This document shows positions 1-9,260 of a DNA stretch of 64,000 nt, piece by piece. Made by a program: the position numbers and the translations under genes. The notes under the pieces were generated by a model, which was given only the letters and a program-made list of their open reading frames with translations, had not been told where the DNA came from and ran no database searches. Each line of letters opens with the position of its first letter. Position 1 is the stretch's first letter. Source of the stretch: JBDRRP01 sp964446485 (GTDB taxonomy: Bacteria; Desulfobacterota; Desulfobacteria; Desulfobacterales; JBDRRP01); NCBI GenBank assembly GCA_964446485.1, contig CAYUOU010000004.1, forward strand, positions 1 to 64,000, read 5' to 3'.

Positions 1-84
1 TTTCTATAAAATATTGTAGTTATAGGCTGATTTACTACAGAACAAAATCACCCTGTCCGGCAGGTTGAAGAACCGGCGCAGCGG

Positions 85-573
85 TTACCCAGGAGCGGCC
101 ACGGTGACCGGTTCGGCACCCAGGCATGTGCTCAGTGCCACGGGCGATACCATCACCAGCAAGCCGCGTTTTCCCCCATTGATGTAAATGCGTTCCATTT
201 TCAGGATATCCGATTCCACATACACCGGCAGCCGCTGGCGTGTACCAAAGGGGCTGATGCCGCCAACCTTGTAGCCGGTGAGTTTTTCCGCCGTTTTTCG
301 GTCGCAGGGCGCCACGCGTTTTACGCCCAGATGTCGGGCCAGGGCCTTGGCGGAGACCTCGCGGTCGCCATGCATGAGGACGATCAGTGGTCGACTGCCG
401 TCCGCTTCGAAAACCAGCGTCTTGACCACCTGGTGTAGGCAAAGCCCCAGTGCTTCGGCGGCTTGAGGTGCCCCGCCGTTGTCGATATAGTCATAGGGCA
501 GAGGCCGATGGTCGACGCCATCCTGTCTGAGCCGCCGGATGGCCGAGGTTACCGGCAGGGTGCTTTTAGCCAT
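85..573 (-). CDS. ybaK: YbaK/EbsC-type Cys-tRNA(Pro) deacylase
   Basis: A 162-residue protein of the YbaK/ProX editing family, which hydrolyses cysteine mischarged onto tRNA-Pro in the cytoplasm. Visible family features are HQVVKTLVF near residues 47-55, carrying the lysine conserved in the family, and the glycine-rich GYKVGGISPFG loop around residues 100-110. Length is normal for a stand-alone YbaK. It lies 12 bp downstream of the ArsS-like gene on the same strand, so it is probably cotranscribed with it, but nothing in the sequence suggests a functional link to arsenic metabolism. Family assignment is solid; the exact tRNA substrate (Pro versus other YbaK-like specificities) is inferred from overall similarity. 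Confidence 0.9.
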   Translation of the reverse strand: MAKSTLPVTSAIRRLRQDGVDHRPLPYDYIDNGGAPQAAEALGLCLHQVVKTLVFEADGSRPLIVLMHGDREVSAKALARHLGVKRVAPCDRKTAEKLTGYKVGGISPFGTRQRLPVYVESDILKMERIYINGGKRGLLVMVSPVALSTCLGAEPVTVAAPG

Positions 574-585
574 CAGCGTCCCTGT

Positions 586-1602
<1,017 letters not shown>

Positions 1603-1638
1603 GATCCCTCCTTTCGTATCGGGTGTCTGAATTCGAAT

Positions 1639-1974
1639 TTACATTGCGCCCAGTTTTTCAAGGGCGTTATGCATCTGTACGCCGTGAACCAGGGTCATGC
1701 CGGCATCCATGGCGGCTGCCACGTGAATGGCCTCGGTCATCTGGTCGGGGTTGGAACCCGCCTCCAGGCAGGCCCGGCTGTAGGCGTCAATGCAGTATGG
1801 GCATTTTTTTGAGTGGGCCAGCGCCAGTGCGATGAGGGCCTTTTCCCGTCGGGTCAGTGCGCCGTCGGCGCCGGTGACCGCGTTGTAATACTCAAAAAAT
1901 TTACGGGTCAGGTCCGGCATGAAGGTTTTGAGTTCCGAAAAACGGTCCAGATCGTCGCTTTCGTAGTAGTGCAT
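1639..1974 (-). CDS. AhpD-like carboxymuconolactone decarboxylase family protein
   Basis: A 111-residue all-helical AhpD-type protein with the redox pair CPYC near residues 61-64 and a histidine eight residues earlier in ALALAHSKKCPYC, the usual AhpD active-site arrangement. I chose the internal ATG (protein beginning MHYYESDD) because AAGGAG lies 5-7 bases before it; the ATG 24 bases further upstream has no such site. It probably forms an operon with the downstream ArsS-like gene, with which this subfamily commonly co-occurs. Its likely role is peroxidase-like or thiol redox support for that pathway, which is inference from neighbourhood. Confidence 0.85.
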   Translation of the reverse strand: MHYYESDDLDRFSELKTFMPDLTRKFFEYYNAVTGADGALTRREKALIALALAHSKKCPYCIDAYSRACLEAGSNPDQMTEAIHVAAAMDAGMTLVHGVQMHNALEKLGAM

Positions 1975-2093
1975 GGGTTTCTCCTTGTGAGGTACCACTC
2001 GCTGAGTGTGCGCGAATTACCGGCTCATGCAAACGGTCGGTTGGCGGCGAAAAACATTACAGCCTGGAATTACAGGCACAACCGGAGACCGGG

Positions 2094-2567
2094 TCAAGTC
2101 TTTGGAACCATCGATTCGGGCATGCGCACAGTGACCACGTTTCCTTTCGCGCACAGCGTATCGCCGGCAAGTACCTGGACCGACACGACGGTTTTCTTGC
2201 CTTTAATTTCGTCGACCGTACCGCGGATCACCAGTTCCCCGGCGATGGGGGTGGGGCTGAGAAAATCCACATGGAGACTGGCCGTAACGTAGCGAAAAGC
2301 CGGCAGGCTGTCCATGCCGCGATTTTCTTCCCGGTAGGCCGCCGCCGCGGCCGTCCCCGTGGCATGGCAGTCGATGAGGGAGGCGATGAGGCCGCCGTAG
2401 ACGAAACCGGGAACTGACGTGTGCTCGGGTCGGGGGCGGAATCGGCACACCGAGGCGTCTCCCTCCCAATAGCTCTTGATTTGAAGCCCCTTGGCATTGA
2501 GGCGGCCGCAGCCGTAGCAGTGACTGACATCGTCGGGATAATAGTCCTGAAAAGCGGTGCTGGGCAT
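2094..2567 (-). CDS. PaaI-family hotdog-fold thioesterase
   Basis: A 157-residue single-hotdog protein. The stretch HTSVPGFVYGGLIASLID, around residues 49-66, is the central helix and loop that carries catalytic residues in PaaI-type acyl-CoA thioesterases. An N-terminal CYGCGRLN motif is frequent in stand-alone members of this group. The start chosen (MPSTAFQD) has AAGGA about eight bases upstream; the longer reading frame would add 22 AT-rich, unlikely residues. It lies between the arsenosugar genes and an ABC importer on the same strand, with 119 bp and 74 bp gaps, and may be its own unit. The acyl-CoA substrate cannot be told from sequence. Confidence 0.85.
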   Translation of the reverse strand: MPSTAFQDYYPDDVSHCYGCGRLNAKGLQIKSYWEGDASVCRFRPRPEHTSVPGFVYGGLIASLIDCHATGTAAAAAYREENRGMDSLPAFRYVTASLHVDFLSPTPIAGELVIRGTVDEIKGKKTVVSVQVLAGDTLCAKGNVVTVRMPESMVPKT

Positions 2568-2641
2568 GGGGATAGTCCTTAATTGTAGATTAATGTGTTG
2601 AATGCAGTTAATATAGCAACATATTGAAATCACATTTTTAT

Positions 2642-3631
2642 TTAATTTGAAAACGGGTCTCTGAGTCTGGACACCACGTTGACCGGTTCACGAATGAGGC
2701 CCTGCTGAAGCATGATCGCTTCGGTCTGCCGCCAGGCGTCCCGATCGATGGTGCCGATGCGCACCCCTGCCGCCGGTTTCACGAACCGGCGGGTGATCTC
2801 GAGTTGCCGCTTCAACATGGGGCGCCGGGTTTCACGGTCCACGGTCTCCAGAACATCGAGGGCGTCTTCCTCGTGGGATGGGTCCAGGGAGACTTCCCAG
2901 GCGTCCAGGAGGGCGTCCAGAAATCGTCGCACGGTGTCCGGCGCATCGGCGGCCATGCGCGCCGAGGTGACCACCGAGTTGGCGACAAATTGCACGCCAT
3001 GGACCGACGGGTCGAAAAAGCGGACCGACTCGCCCGCTTTTTTCAGATGGTCCTCAATGATCAACCCCTGGGAATTCCGGTACACCGGCCAGATGTCCAC
3101 GCGTCCACGGTAAAACGGGGTGTAGTCGTAACGCACGCTGAAGAGTCGGACGTCGGAGTCGGTGAGGCCGGCCTGGGCCAACAGGCTGCGCATGATGGTT
3201 TCATCGTTGCCGCCGTAGGTGATGCCGATGACGCGCCCCTTGAGGTCCGCGGGCGATAAAACGGGGCGCGTCTCGGCGCGGTATATCCACTGCAGCGGGT
3301 TGACCTGGAAGATCTGGGCGATCACCACGACGGGCGACCCCTTGGCCGCGGCACGGATGACCTGGTCGGCCGAGGCCACCCCGAAGTGGGCCAGGCCCAG
3401 TTCCAGCTCCTTGATGGCATCTCTCTCCGGACCGCCGGCTTTCACGGTGACGGTGAGCCCGTTGGCGGCGAACATCCCGCGGGCGTCGGCATAGATATCC
3501 CCAACGACGCTGGCGTTGAAGAGCCATTTAAGACGATAGGTCAGCTCCGCCGCCGCTACAGACATTGGCATGATGGCGTAAAGCAGGCAAATGCCGGCGA
3601 CGCAGCGCCAGAATGAGGTTCTGCGGGTCAA
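2642..3631 (-). CDS. ABC importer substrate-binding protein (SsuA/THI5-like)
   Basis: A 329-residue periplasmic binding protein of the SsuA/TauA/THI5 (NMT1-like) group. Residues 1-27 form a signal peptide with a hydrophobic core ending VAAA. LKWLFNASVVGDIYADARG, just after it, is the N-terminal ligand-binding stretch typical of THI5-like proteins. The gene is last in a three-gene ABC set read ATPase, permease, binding protein, with 13 bp separating it from the permease. The start codon is TTG with no strong ribosome site, so the true start is a little uncertain. Related systems import thiamine-pyrimidine precursors, sulfonates, nitrate or riboflavin; the ligand here is not resolved. Confidence 0.85.
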   Translation of the reverse strand: MTRRTSFWRCVAGICLLYAIMPMSVAAAELTYRLKWLFNASVVGDIYADARGMFAANGLTVTVKAGGPERDAIKELELGLAHFGVASADQVIRAAAKGSPVVVIAQIFQVNPLQWIYRAETRPVLSPADLKGRVIGITYGGNDETIMRSLLAQAGLTDSDVRLFSVRYDYTPFYRGRVDIWPVYRNSQGLIIEDHLKKAGESVRFFDPSVHGVQFVANSVVTSARMAADAPDTVRRFLDALLDAWEVSLDPSHEEDALDVLETVDRETRRPMLKRQLEITRRFVKPAAGVRIGTIDRDAWRQTEAIMLQQGLIREPVNVVSRLRDPFSN

Positions 3632-3644
3632 GGGGTGCGTCCGA

Positions 3645-4397
3645 TCATTGTTTTACCGACCACCGGGTCTCGATGAATCGGCCGGTCCATTCCAGAAACC
3701 CCTGATAGATGGAAAGAGAGATGCCGATTAAAAAAAGCGCCACCAGGATCTTTCCCAGATCGCTCTGGTAGAGCGCGATGCGGATACTGTAGCCGATTCC
3801 CGCATTCGCTGCAATGAACTCGGCGACGATGGTGCCGGCCATCGCCAGCGTGGCGCTGCCGCTGATGACGGTGGTCATTTTACGCAGGTTTTCGAAGGCG
3901 CGGATCTTGATTTCCAATTGCCAGCGCATCTTTCCGGTGACCCGGTAAAAGTGCTCAATGTCGGTGATGGGCTCGCCCATGACGCCTAAAACGACGAGGA
4001 GGATGGGGAAATAGCAAATCATGGCGGCAATGAGCAGCCGCGATGCGAACCCGTCGCCCAGGAGGATGAAAATGATGGGGGCCAGTGCCACGATGGGGTA
4101 GGCCTGGATATTGTAGGCGGCCACCTTGACCAGTGATCCGAACCAGGTGGTCTGGCGGCCCACGATACCCACGGCGAAGGCCATCCCCACGGCAATGGCC
4201 TGGCCGACAATGGCGACCTTGAGGGTGCTGAGGGTTTCGATTACATAGCGGGCAACGATTCCCGCCGCGGTTTCCACCAGCACGGCAGGCCCGGGAATGA
4301 CGTAGTCGCTCAATGAGAGCGCCGCCTTGAGCAGGAGCAGACCGCCCACGCCAATGCTGTACAAAAGGAGAAACTGAAGCGTTCGTCTAAACTGCAT
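3645..4397 (-). CDS. ABC importer permease (SsuC/TauC family)
   Basis: A 250-residue inner-membrane permease with about six hydrophobic segments. The coupling-loop region near residues 150-185 (KMRWQLEIKIRAFENLRKMTT) fits the EAA-type loop of SsuC/TauC permeases, although it is divergent. It overlaps the ATPase gene by 11 bp, so the two are translationally coupled, and the binding-protein gene follows 13 bp later. The whole unit is therefore one importer of the nitrate/sulfonate/pyrimidine-precursor family. Substrate unknown. Confidence 0.87.
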   Translation of the reverse strand: MQFRRTLQFLLLYSIGVGGLLLLKAALSLSDYVIPGPAVLVETAAGIVARYVIETLSTLKVAIVGQAIAVGMAFAVGIVGRQTTWFGSLVKVAAYNIQAYPIVALAPIIFILLGDGFASRLLIAAMICYFPILLVVLGVMGEPITDIEHFYRVTGKMRWQLEIKIRAFENLRKMTTVISGSATLAMAGTIVAEFIAANAGIGYSIRIALYQSDLGKILVALFLIGISLSIYQGFLEWTGRFIETRWSVKQ

Positions 4398-5097
4398 TCA
4401 TGATCTCCAGCATGACCTTGTCCTGTTCGGTACGGGTATGGGCGTCGTCCGTGTGGGCGTCCAGGCCGGACACGATACCGGCCGCCGGGGACTTCTTCGC
4501 CCCCCGCACCACGACGATGCTGCGGCAAAACCGCGCCACTTCGAAAATATTGTGGGAAATGTAGATGAAACTGCGTTCCGGAAAGGTGCGTTTAATTTTC
4601 AAAATGATGCGTTCTCGGGTTTTTTCGTCGACATTGGCCAGACTCTCATCCATGAAAAGGACGTGAAAATCCTGCATGAGATATCGCAAGAGGTTCACCC
4701 GATTCTTCTGGCCGAGAGAGAGCTGGGGGAAGCGTTTTGCCAGGCAGTCCGATATGCCGAAGGTCGCTGCGAGGGACGCCACGGTTTCCCGGTGTTCGGC
4801 CTTGCAGACTTTTTCCAGGTGCCGCCCTACGCTGGACCACCCCGGCAGTCGCTCCGTGTTGTAGGTGTACAGGCAAACGACGGATTCATCGGCGTCCACC
4901 GACCCGGTGTAGTTGTCAACGGCGCCGGAAAGAATGCCGGCCAGGGTCGTTTTGCCGACCCCCGACGGTCCAAAGAGAGCGTGAAAGCCGGGAAGCGGCA
5001 ATGTGAATGTAAGATCCGAAAATACCGGTACCGTAGCGCCCGGATAGGTGAACGCCAGGTTTTGGCAGCCGAGTTGAGTGGGTGAAGGCAAATCCAT
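4387..5097 (-). CDS. ABC importer ATP-binding protein
   Basis: A 236-residue ABC ATPase. Walker A is GPSGVGKTT near residues 43-51, the signature is LSLGQKNR, Walker B is VLFMDES, and the switch histidine is in YISHN. The signature's K after Q (LSLGQKNR) and the serine after Walker B Glu (MDES rather than DEP) depart from consensus but keep the catalytic Glu. I start at ATG (MDLPSPTQ), which has GGAAG five bases upstream, rather than at an upstream TTG. First gene of the importer operon; a palindrome and a structured stretch lie immediately upstream and could affect its expression. Confidence 0.86.
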   Translation of the reverse strand: MDLPSPTQLGCQNLAFTYPGATVPVFSDLTFTLPLPGFHALFGPSGVGKTTLAGILSGAVDNYTGSVDADESVVCLYTYNTERLPGWSSVGRHLEKVCKAEHRETVASLAATFGISDCLAKRFPQLSLGQKNRVNLLRYLMQDFHVLFMDESLANVDEKTRERIILKIKRTFPERSFIYISHNIFEVARFCRSIVVVRGAKKSPAAGIVSGLDAHTDDAHTRTEQDKVMLEIMNAV

Positions 5098-5140
5098 GGC
5101 GCTTCCAAAATCTTGTGTAGATGCCCACAATATCTCGTGG

Positions 5141-5186
5141 CGACGCTCCGGCGTCGCCGCGCCGGGTTCGCGACGCCGGAGCGTCG
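5141..5186. repeat. 17-bp perfect inverted repeat, each arm itself palindromic
   Basis: The left arm 5141-5157 (CGACGCTCCGGCGTCGC) and right arm 5170-5186 are exact reverse complements separated by 12 bases. The left arm is also a hairpin by itself (GGCGACGC, loop TCCG, GCGTCGCC). This doublet layout is typical of REP/REPIN-type mobile palindromes. It lies between the ABC importer start and a structured stretch, so it could also act as a terminator or attenuator on either strand. Confidence 0.7.
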
Positions 5187-5229
5187 TGACCCGCGCACCG
5201 ATGCCGCCGCATCCGTTTACTGGATCTTC

Positions 5230-5400
5230 CTGTGCAACCGTATAAAGGATTTATGTCGGCGGGGCAACCGGGGGGCCTGCCGGGGCAATGCCCGGTTGAG
5301 AGGCCAAGGCGCGCCTCGGGCATATCCGGGTCCATGCGACGCAACGGCTGCGTGGAACCCGGACACGCGATCTTGTTGGGGCGGCCATACCTGGATTGAT
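5230..5400. other. non-coding stretch rich in stem-loops, unassigned
   Basis: About 170 bases with no convincing gene but several consecutive dyads. On the minus strand TCCGGGTTCC...GGACCCGGA encloses ACGCA...TGCGT, GAGGC pairs with GCCTC, and CAACCGGG pairs with CCCGGTTG around an inner GGGCA/TGCCC hairpin. Together with the palindrome at 5141-5186 this fills the 306-bp gap between the ABC ATPase start and the CBM48 gene end. It could be a structured RNA, a 5' leader of the importer operon, or the remnant of a mobile element. I could not match it to a riboswitch class: no TPP or cobalamin core is recognisable. Confidence 0.35.
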
Positions 5401-5403
5401 GGC

Positions 5404-5709
5404 TTACATCACGTGGAGGACGCAGTTGAAACTGCCAAAGGAATTCAGACACCGGTGGCCGTTGGCCGGGTCTTCTTCCCAGTGGTCGTCAACTCTGAAT
5501 TTGTATTCGTATCTTCCGGGTTGGAGCATCACAATTTTTTTCCATATCCCGTCGTCGTCCTTCTTCATGGGGTGCTTTTTTTGACTCCACTGATTGAAAT
5601 CACCCGAAAGAAACACCTTTTCGGCGCCAGGATCCGGAAAGGTGAATTGGATCCGGCGCCGTTTGGGCGTGGCGGTCTTTGAAATGGATTTTTTTCGAGA
5701 TGCGGGCAT
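5404..5709 (-). CDS. stand-alone glycogen-binding domain protein (CBM48/AMPK-type)
   Basis: A 101-residue protein made of a basic N-terminal tail (SRKKSISKTATPKRRR) and one CBM48/isoamylase N-domain. The carbohydrate-binding signature is clear: VFLSGDFNQW near residues 32-41, then WKKIVMLQPGRYEYKF, a spacing and tryptophan pattern shared with the AMPK beta subunit. No enzyme domain is attached. A GGAGG site precedes the ATG. It lies 87 bp downstream of glycogen phosphorylase on the same strand. Binding of alpha-glucan is a safe inference; whether it targets another protein to glycogen is speculation. Confidence 0.88.
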   Translation of the reverse strand: MPASRKKSISKTATPKRRRIQFTFPDPGAEKVFLSGDFNQWSQKKHPMKKDDDGIWKKIVMLQPGRYEYKFRVDDHWEEDPANGHRCLNSFGSFNCVLHVM

Positions 5710-5796
5710 GGGGTGCGCCTCCTTTGTCTAACACGGTTTTAATAATTAAATCAATTGGTTATTCGCTGAAACGTCACAACACGCATAAAATCGTTT

Positions 5797-8271
5797 TTAC
5801 ACCAGGGGACGTACATTCCAGATGGTTGATGCGTAATCCAGGACGGATCGGTCGCTGGAGAACTTGCCCATATTGGCGGTATTCAGGATGGATCGCCGGG
5901 TCCACTCCTCGGCGTCCCGGTACAGGCGGCTGACCGCTTCCTGGGCGGTGATGTAAGGACGGTAGTCTGCCAGCGTCAGGTAGGTGTCGGACGGGTTTCC
6001 CTGGTCGAGGAGGCTTTGAATGATAGGTGCGAACATGTCCGGTTCTCCGGGAGAAAACGCACCGCCGCCGATCATGTCGATGACCTGTCTCAGTTCAGCG
6101 TCGTTTTCGTAGAAGTCTCTGGGCCGGTAGCCGGAGGCCCGCATCTGGGACACCTCCTCGGCGGTAAGACCGAAGATGAAAATGTTGTCCCGTCCCACTT
6201 CTTCCATAATTTCGATATTGGCGCCGTCCAAGGTGCCGATGGTCAGTGCGCCGTTTAATGACATCTTCATGTTGCCGGTTCCTGAAGCCTCCATGCCCGC
6301 CGTGGAAATCTGCTCGGAAAGATCGGCGGCGGGGACGATTTTTTCAGCCTGGGACACGCAGTAATTGGGCAAAAAGGCCACCCGCAGCCGCCCCTGCACG
6401 TCCGGATCGACGTTGACCACGGCGGCCACCGCATTGATCAGCTTGATGATCCGCTTGGCCTGGTGGTAGGCCGGGGCGGCCTTGCCGGCGAAAATGACCG
6501 TTCGCGGCACCATCGGGGCGGCGGGGTCCTTTTTGATGCGGTGGTAGAGGGTCACCACGTGGAGGAGGTTGAGCAGTTGCCGCTTGTATTCATGAATGCG
6601 CTTGACCTGAACGTCGAACAAGGAGTCCGGATCGATATCCAGGCGGATTTTCCGCATGGCATATCCGGCCAGGCGCTTCTTGTTGTCCAGGCGGATCTGA
6701 CGCCAGGCGGCCCGAAAGTTAGGGTCCTCGGCCAAGGGTACCAGCGCCTTGAGGCGATCCAGATCACAGACCCACGCGTCGCCGATATGCCCGGTGATCA
6801 GTGAGGACAGTGCCGGATTGGACTGCTCCAGCCATCTTCGAGGCGTAATGCCATTGGTGACATTCTTGAATTTTCCGGGAAAAACCCGATTGAAATCCCT
6901 AAACAGACCGGTTTTCAAGATATGAGAATGAAGTTCCGCCACCCCGTTGACCGAATGACTGCCGACGATGGCCAGGTGGGCCATGCGCACCCGGCGCTCG
7001 CCGTCTTCGCTGATGATGGACAGTTTGCCGGGCAGATCAGGGTCGCCCGGCCATTGCGTTCGCACTTCTTCGAGAAACCGGTGGTTGATTTCGAAGATGA
7101 TCTCAAGGTGCCGAGGCAATAGTTGCCCGATGAGCGTAACCGGCCAGGTTTCCAGGGCCTCGGGAAGGACGGTGTGATTGGTGTAGGCAAAGGTGCCCTG
7201 GCAGATTTGCCACGCCGCCTCCCATTCCAGGCCCTCCTCGTCGACGAGAATGCGCATCAACTCGGCGACGGCGACGGCCGGATGGGTATCGTTCAACTGG
7301 ATGGCCACGTGGTCGGGCAGGGCGTCGAAACCGGCACCCAGCTTCCGGTAGCGCCGGAGGATGTCCCACAAGGTGGCGGCCACAAAGAAGTATTGCTGCT
7401 TGAGGCGCAGGGCTTTGCCCGATTCCCCCTCGTCGCTGGGGTACAGCACCCGAGAAATCGTTTCGCTGAGGACTTTGGCTTCTACGGCGCCAATGTAATC
7501 GCCTTGGTTGAATTCGGACAGGTCGAATTCACGGCTGCTCTTGGCGGCCCAGAGACGCATGTTGGTGACAAAGTCGTCTCCGTAGCCGGGGATGAGAATG
7601 TCATGGGCGGTGGCCACCACGGTTTCCCCCCCCACCCACCGCCAGCGCACGCGGCCGTCCGGATCGGTGACGGTTTCGGTGTGGCCGTAAAACCGAACGA
7701 CCGTTGCGGACCGCAGCCGCCGGATTTCCCATGGGCTGCCTAGACGCATCCAGTTATCGCTTTGTTCCCGCTGGTATCCGTTTTCAATGACCTGGTGGAA
7801 TATGCCGTAGTCATAGCGAATGCCGTATCCGTAGCCTGGAAGGTCGCGGCAGGCAATGGAATCCATATAACAGGAGGCCAGGCGCCCCAACCCCCCGTTG
7901 CCAAGCCCGGCGTCCCACTCCTCCTCTTCGATGTCGTCCAGGTCAAATCCCATTTCAGCCAAGACGCTGCGGGCCTCATCCATCATACCGAGGCTGATGA
8001 GGTAGTTCTTTAAGAATCGGCCCGGGAGGAATTCCAGGGAGAGAAAATAGACGCGCTTGCTGGAACTGACATAAAGGGCGCGCTGGGTCCGGAGCCACTT
8101 TTCCACCAGACGTTCCCGCAGTGACAACGCTAGGGCCGTAAAACAAGCGAACTTGTCCGGGTTGAATGGATCGCGCCCCAATGAGGCCTGGATGTGCCTC
8201 AGCATGTCGTCTTTGAGATGGCCGTGGGTCAAGATGAGCGGTGTGTCAAACTGCTGGGGTAGATCATCCAT
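5797..8271 (-). CDS. glgP: glycogen/maltodextrin phosphorylase
   Basis: An 824-residue GT35 phosphorylase that releases glucose-1-phosphate from alpha-glucan using pyridoxal phosphate. Landmarks are the LGNGGLGRLASCYMDS region near residue 125, the glucan-site LNDTHPA stretch mid-protein, and the cofactor lysine motif EASGTGNMKMSLNGAL near residue 660. Length is standard. I start at MDDLPQQF because GGAGG lies about nine bases upstream; a longer frame would add 32 atypical residues. It is upstream of the CBM48-only protein in what looks like a two-gene glycogen unit. No glgA, glgB or glgC is present in the window. Confidence 0.95.
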   Translation of the reverse strand: MDDLPQQFDTPLILTHGHLKDDMLRHIQASLGRDPFNPDKFACFTALALSLRERLVEKWLRTQRALYVSSSKRVYFLSLEFLPGRFLKNYLISLGMMDEARSVLAEMGFDLDDIEEEEWDAGLGNGGLGRLASCYMDSIACRDLPGYGYGIRYDYGIFHQVIENGYQREQSDNWMRLGSPWEIRRLRSATVVRFYGHTETVTDPDGRVRWRWVGGETVVATAHDILIPGYGDDFVTNMRLWAAKSSREFDLSEFNQGDYIGAVEAKVLSETISRVLYPSDEGESGKALRLKQQYFFVAATLWDILRRYRKLGAGFDALPDHVAIQLNDTHPAVAVAELMRILVDEEGLEWEAAWQICQGTFAYTNHTVLPEALETWPVTLIGQLLPRHLEIIFEINHRFLEEVRTQWPGDPDLPGKLSIISEDGERRVRMAHLAIVGSHSVNGVAELHSHILKTGLFRDFNRVFPGKFKNVTNGITPRRWLEQSNPALSSLITGHIGDAWVCDLDRLKALVPLAEDPNFRAAWRQIRLDNKKRLAGYAMRKIRLDIDPDSLFDVQVKRIHEYKRQLLNLLHVVTLYHRIKKDPAAPMVPRTVIFAGKAAPAYHQAKRIIKLINAVAAVVNVDPDVQGRLRVAFLPNYCVSQAEKIVPAADLSEQISTAGMEASGTGNMKMSLNGALTIGTLDGANIEIMEEVGRDNIFIFGLTAEEVSQMRASGYRPRDFYENDAELRQVIDMIGGGAFSPGEPDMFAPIIQSLLDQGNPSDTYLTLADYRPYITAQEAVSRLYRDAEEWTRRSILNTANMGKFSSDRSVLDYASTIWNVRPLV

Positions 8272-8564
8272 TGGGGAAGCCCTCCAAGAAAAAGGCCCTG
8301 CCGAAGCGATCAGTGCGCATCCGGTGACATTGCTTGTGCGGCAGCGTCCGGCAGCGGCGCCAACCATATTTCTGATGCGTTATCAGGCGCCTGAATGAGG
8401 TCCGTCGGTGTCACTGACCGGCGCGTTGTGAGGCGATCGCGAAAGGGGCCGGTCAGGGAGGCGTGTCGAAGAAGATCTTAACCTTCGCCGGAAACGATGT
8501 CAACGACGGTGAGCGAACCACGGGGCGGCGGCCCACCCGGATAGAGATCGACGGGTGTCGTGGA

Positions 8565-9194
8565 TCAGCAAAACCGGTTTGCCCCGACGATCTTGTCGGC
8601 CATGTGTTCGAAGACGTTTCGCCGCCGGCGGGCAAATGCCTGGAGTCGGCGCCACCAATCGCGGCCATGAAGCACGCGGTGCCGGGAGTAGTCTCTGGTG
8701 TCTTCAAGTCCGTCGACGTCGATCTGTTCGATGCCGAAATTGCGGTATGACGGCCCCAGCAATAGGCACGCGGCGATGATGTTTCGCGAATGCTGTTTCA
8801 CGACGGCTTTTCCATAGAGGCGGCTCAGCGCCAGCGGTTTTGGAGAATACCGCAGGGTGTGAGCGATGGAAATCATTTCTTCCGTACGAAACGGGTGGAG
8901 TTCCACCGGAAGCGGGCTCACGGGCGCGTCAGGGGATGCCATGAGGAAGTCTCCCACCAACAAAATATCCAGATCGTTGGGTGGCCGCGTATCGGCGACG
9001 CCGTCGAGGTAGGGCACAGTCGAACCGAACAGAGTGATCACCTTGGGCCGATCCGGACGATGTGCGGCAACGATGTGCGCCAATACAGCGATGATTGCGT
9101 CGACGGACGGGCCGGGAGCGCCCCCATCGCTACCCTCTGTCAACATTTCCGGCGGTCTCCGTGTCATTGCCGCCATCTGTGCCGTGTCATTCAT
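8565..9194 (-). CDS. putative nucleotidyltransferase-fold protein
   Basis: About 209 residues. The sequence LFGSTVPYLDG followed by PNDLDILLVGD matches the core of the polymerase-beta-like nucleotidyltransferase fold (GS then DxD), with about 15 residues between them as usual. The C-terminal half has a helical, arginine-rich region (WWRRLQAFARRRRNVFEH) resembling the substrate-helix partner of minimal nucleotidyltransferases. I start at an ATG (MNDTAQMA); a TTG 33 bases upstream is possible and the ribosome site is not clear in either case. It sits alone between the glg genes (after a 293-bp gap where I see no feature) and livF. Function unknown. Confidence 0.6.
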   Translation of the reverse strand: MNDTAQMAAMTRRPPEMLTEGSDGGAPGPSVDAIIAVLAHIVAAHRPDRPKVITLFGSTVPYLDGVADTRPPNDLDILLVGDFLMASPDAPVSPLPVELHPFRTEEMISIAHTLRYSPKPLALSRLYGKAVVKQHSRNIIAACLLLGPSYRNFGIEQIDVDGLEDTRDYSRHRVLHGRDWWRRLQAFARRRRNVFEHMADKIVGANRFC

Positions 9195-9260
9195 ATCGGC
9201 GGCGTTTTTCGAGTGTATGCGCGGCAAACGACGGCCTGTTTACCGAGCGTTGCTCTTGTT

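Noticed and set aside
5130..5400. TPP riboswitch for the THI5-like importer
   Set aside because: Expected because the importer belongs to the pyrimidine-precursor family, but no CUGAGA-type core is visible on the minus strand.
4916..5452. 178-residue frame covering the structured stretch
   Set aside because: It runs over the palindrome and into the ABC ATPase gene in another frame, with no ribosome site and proline/arginine-rich composition.
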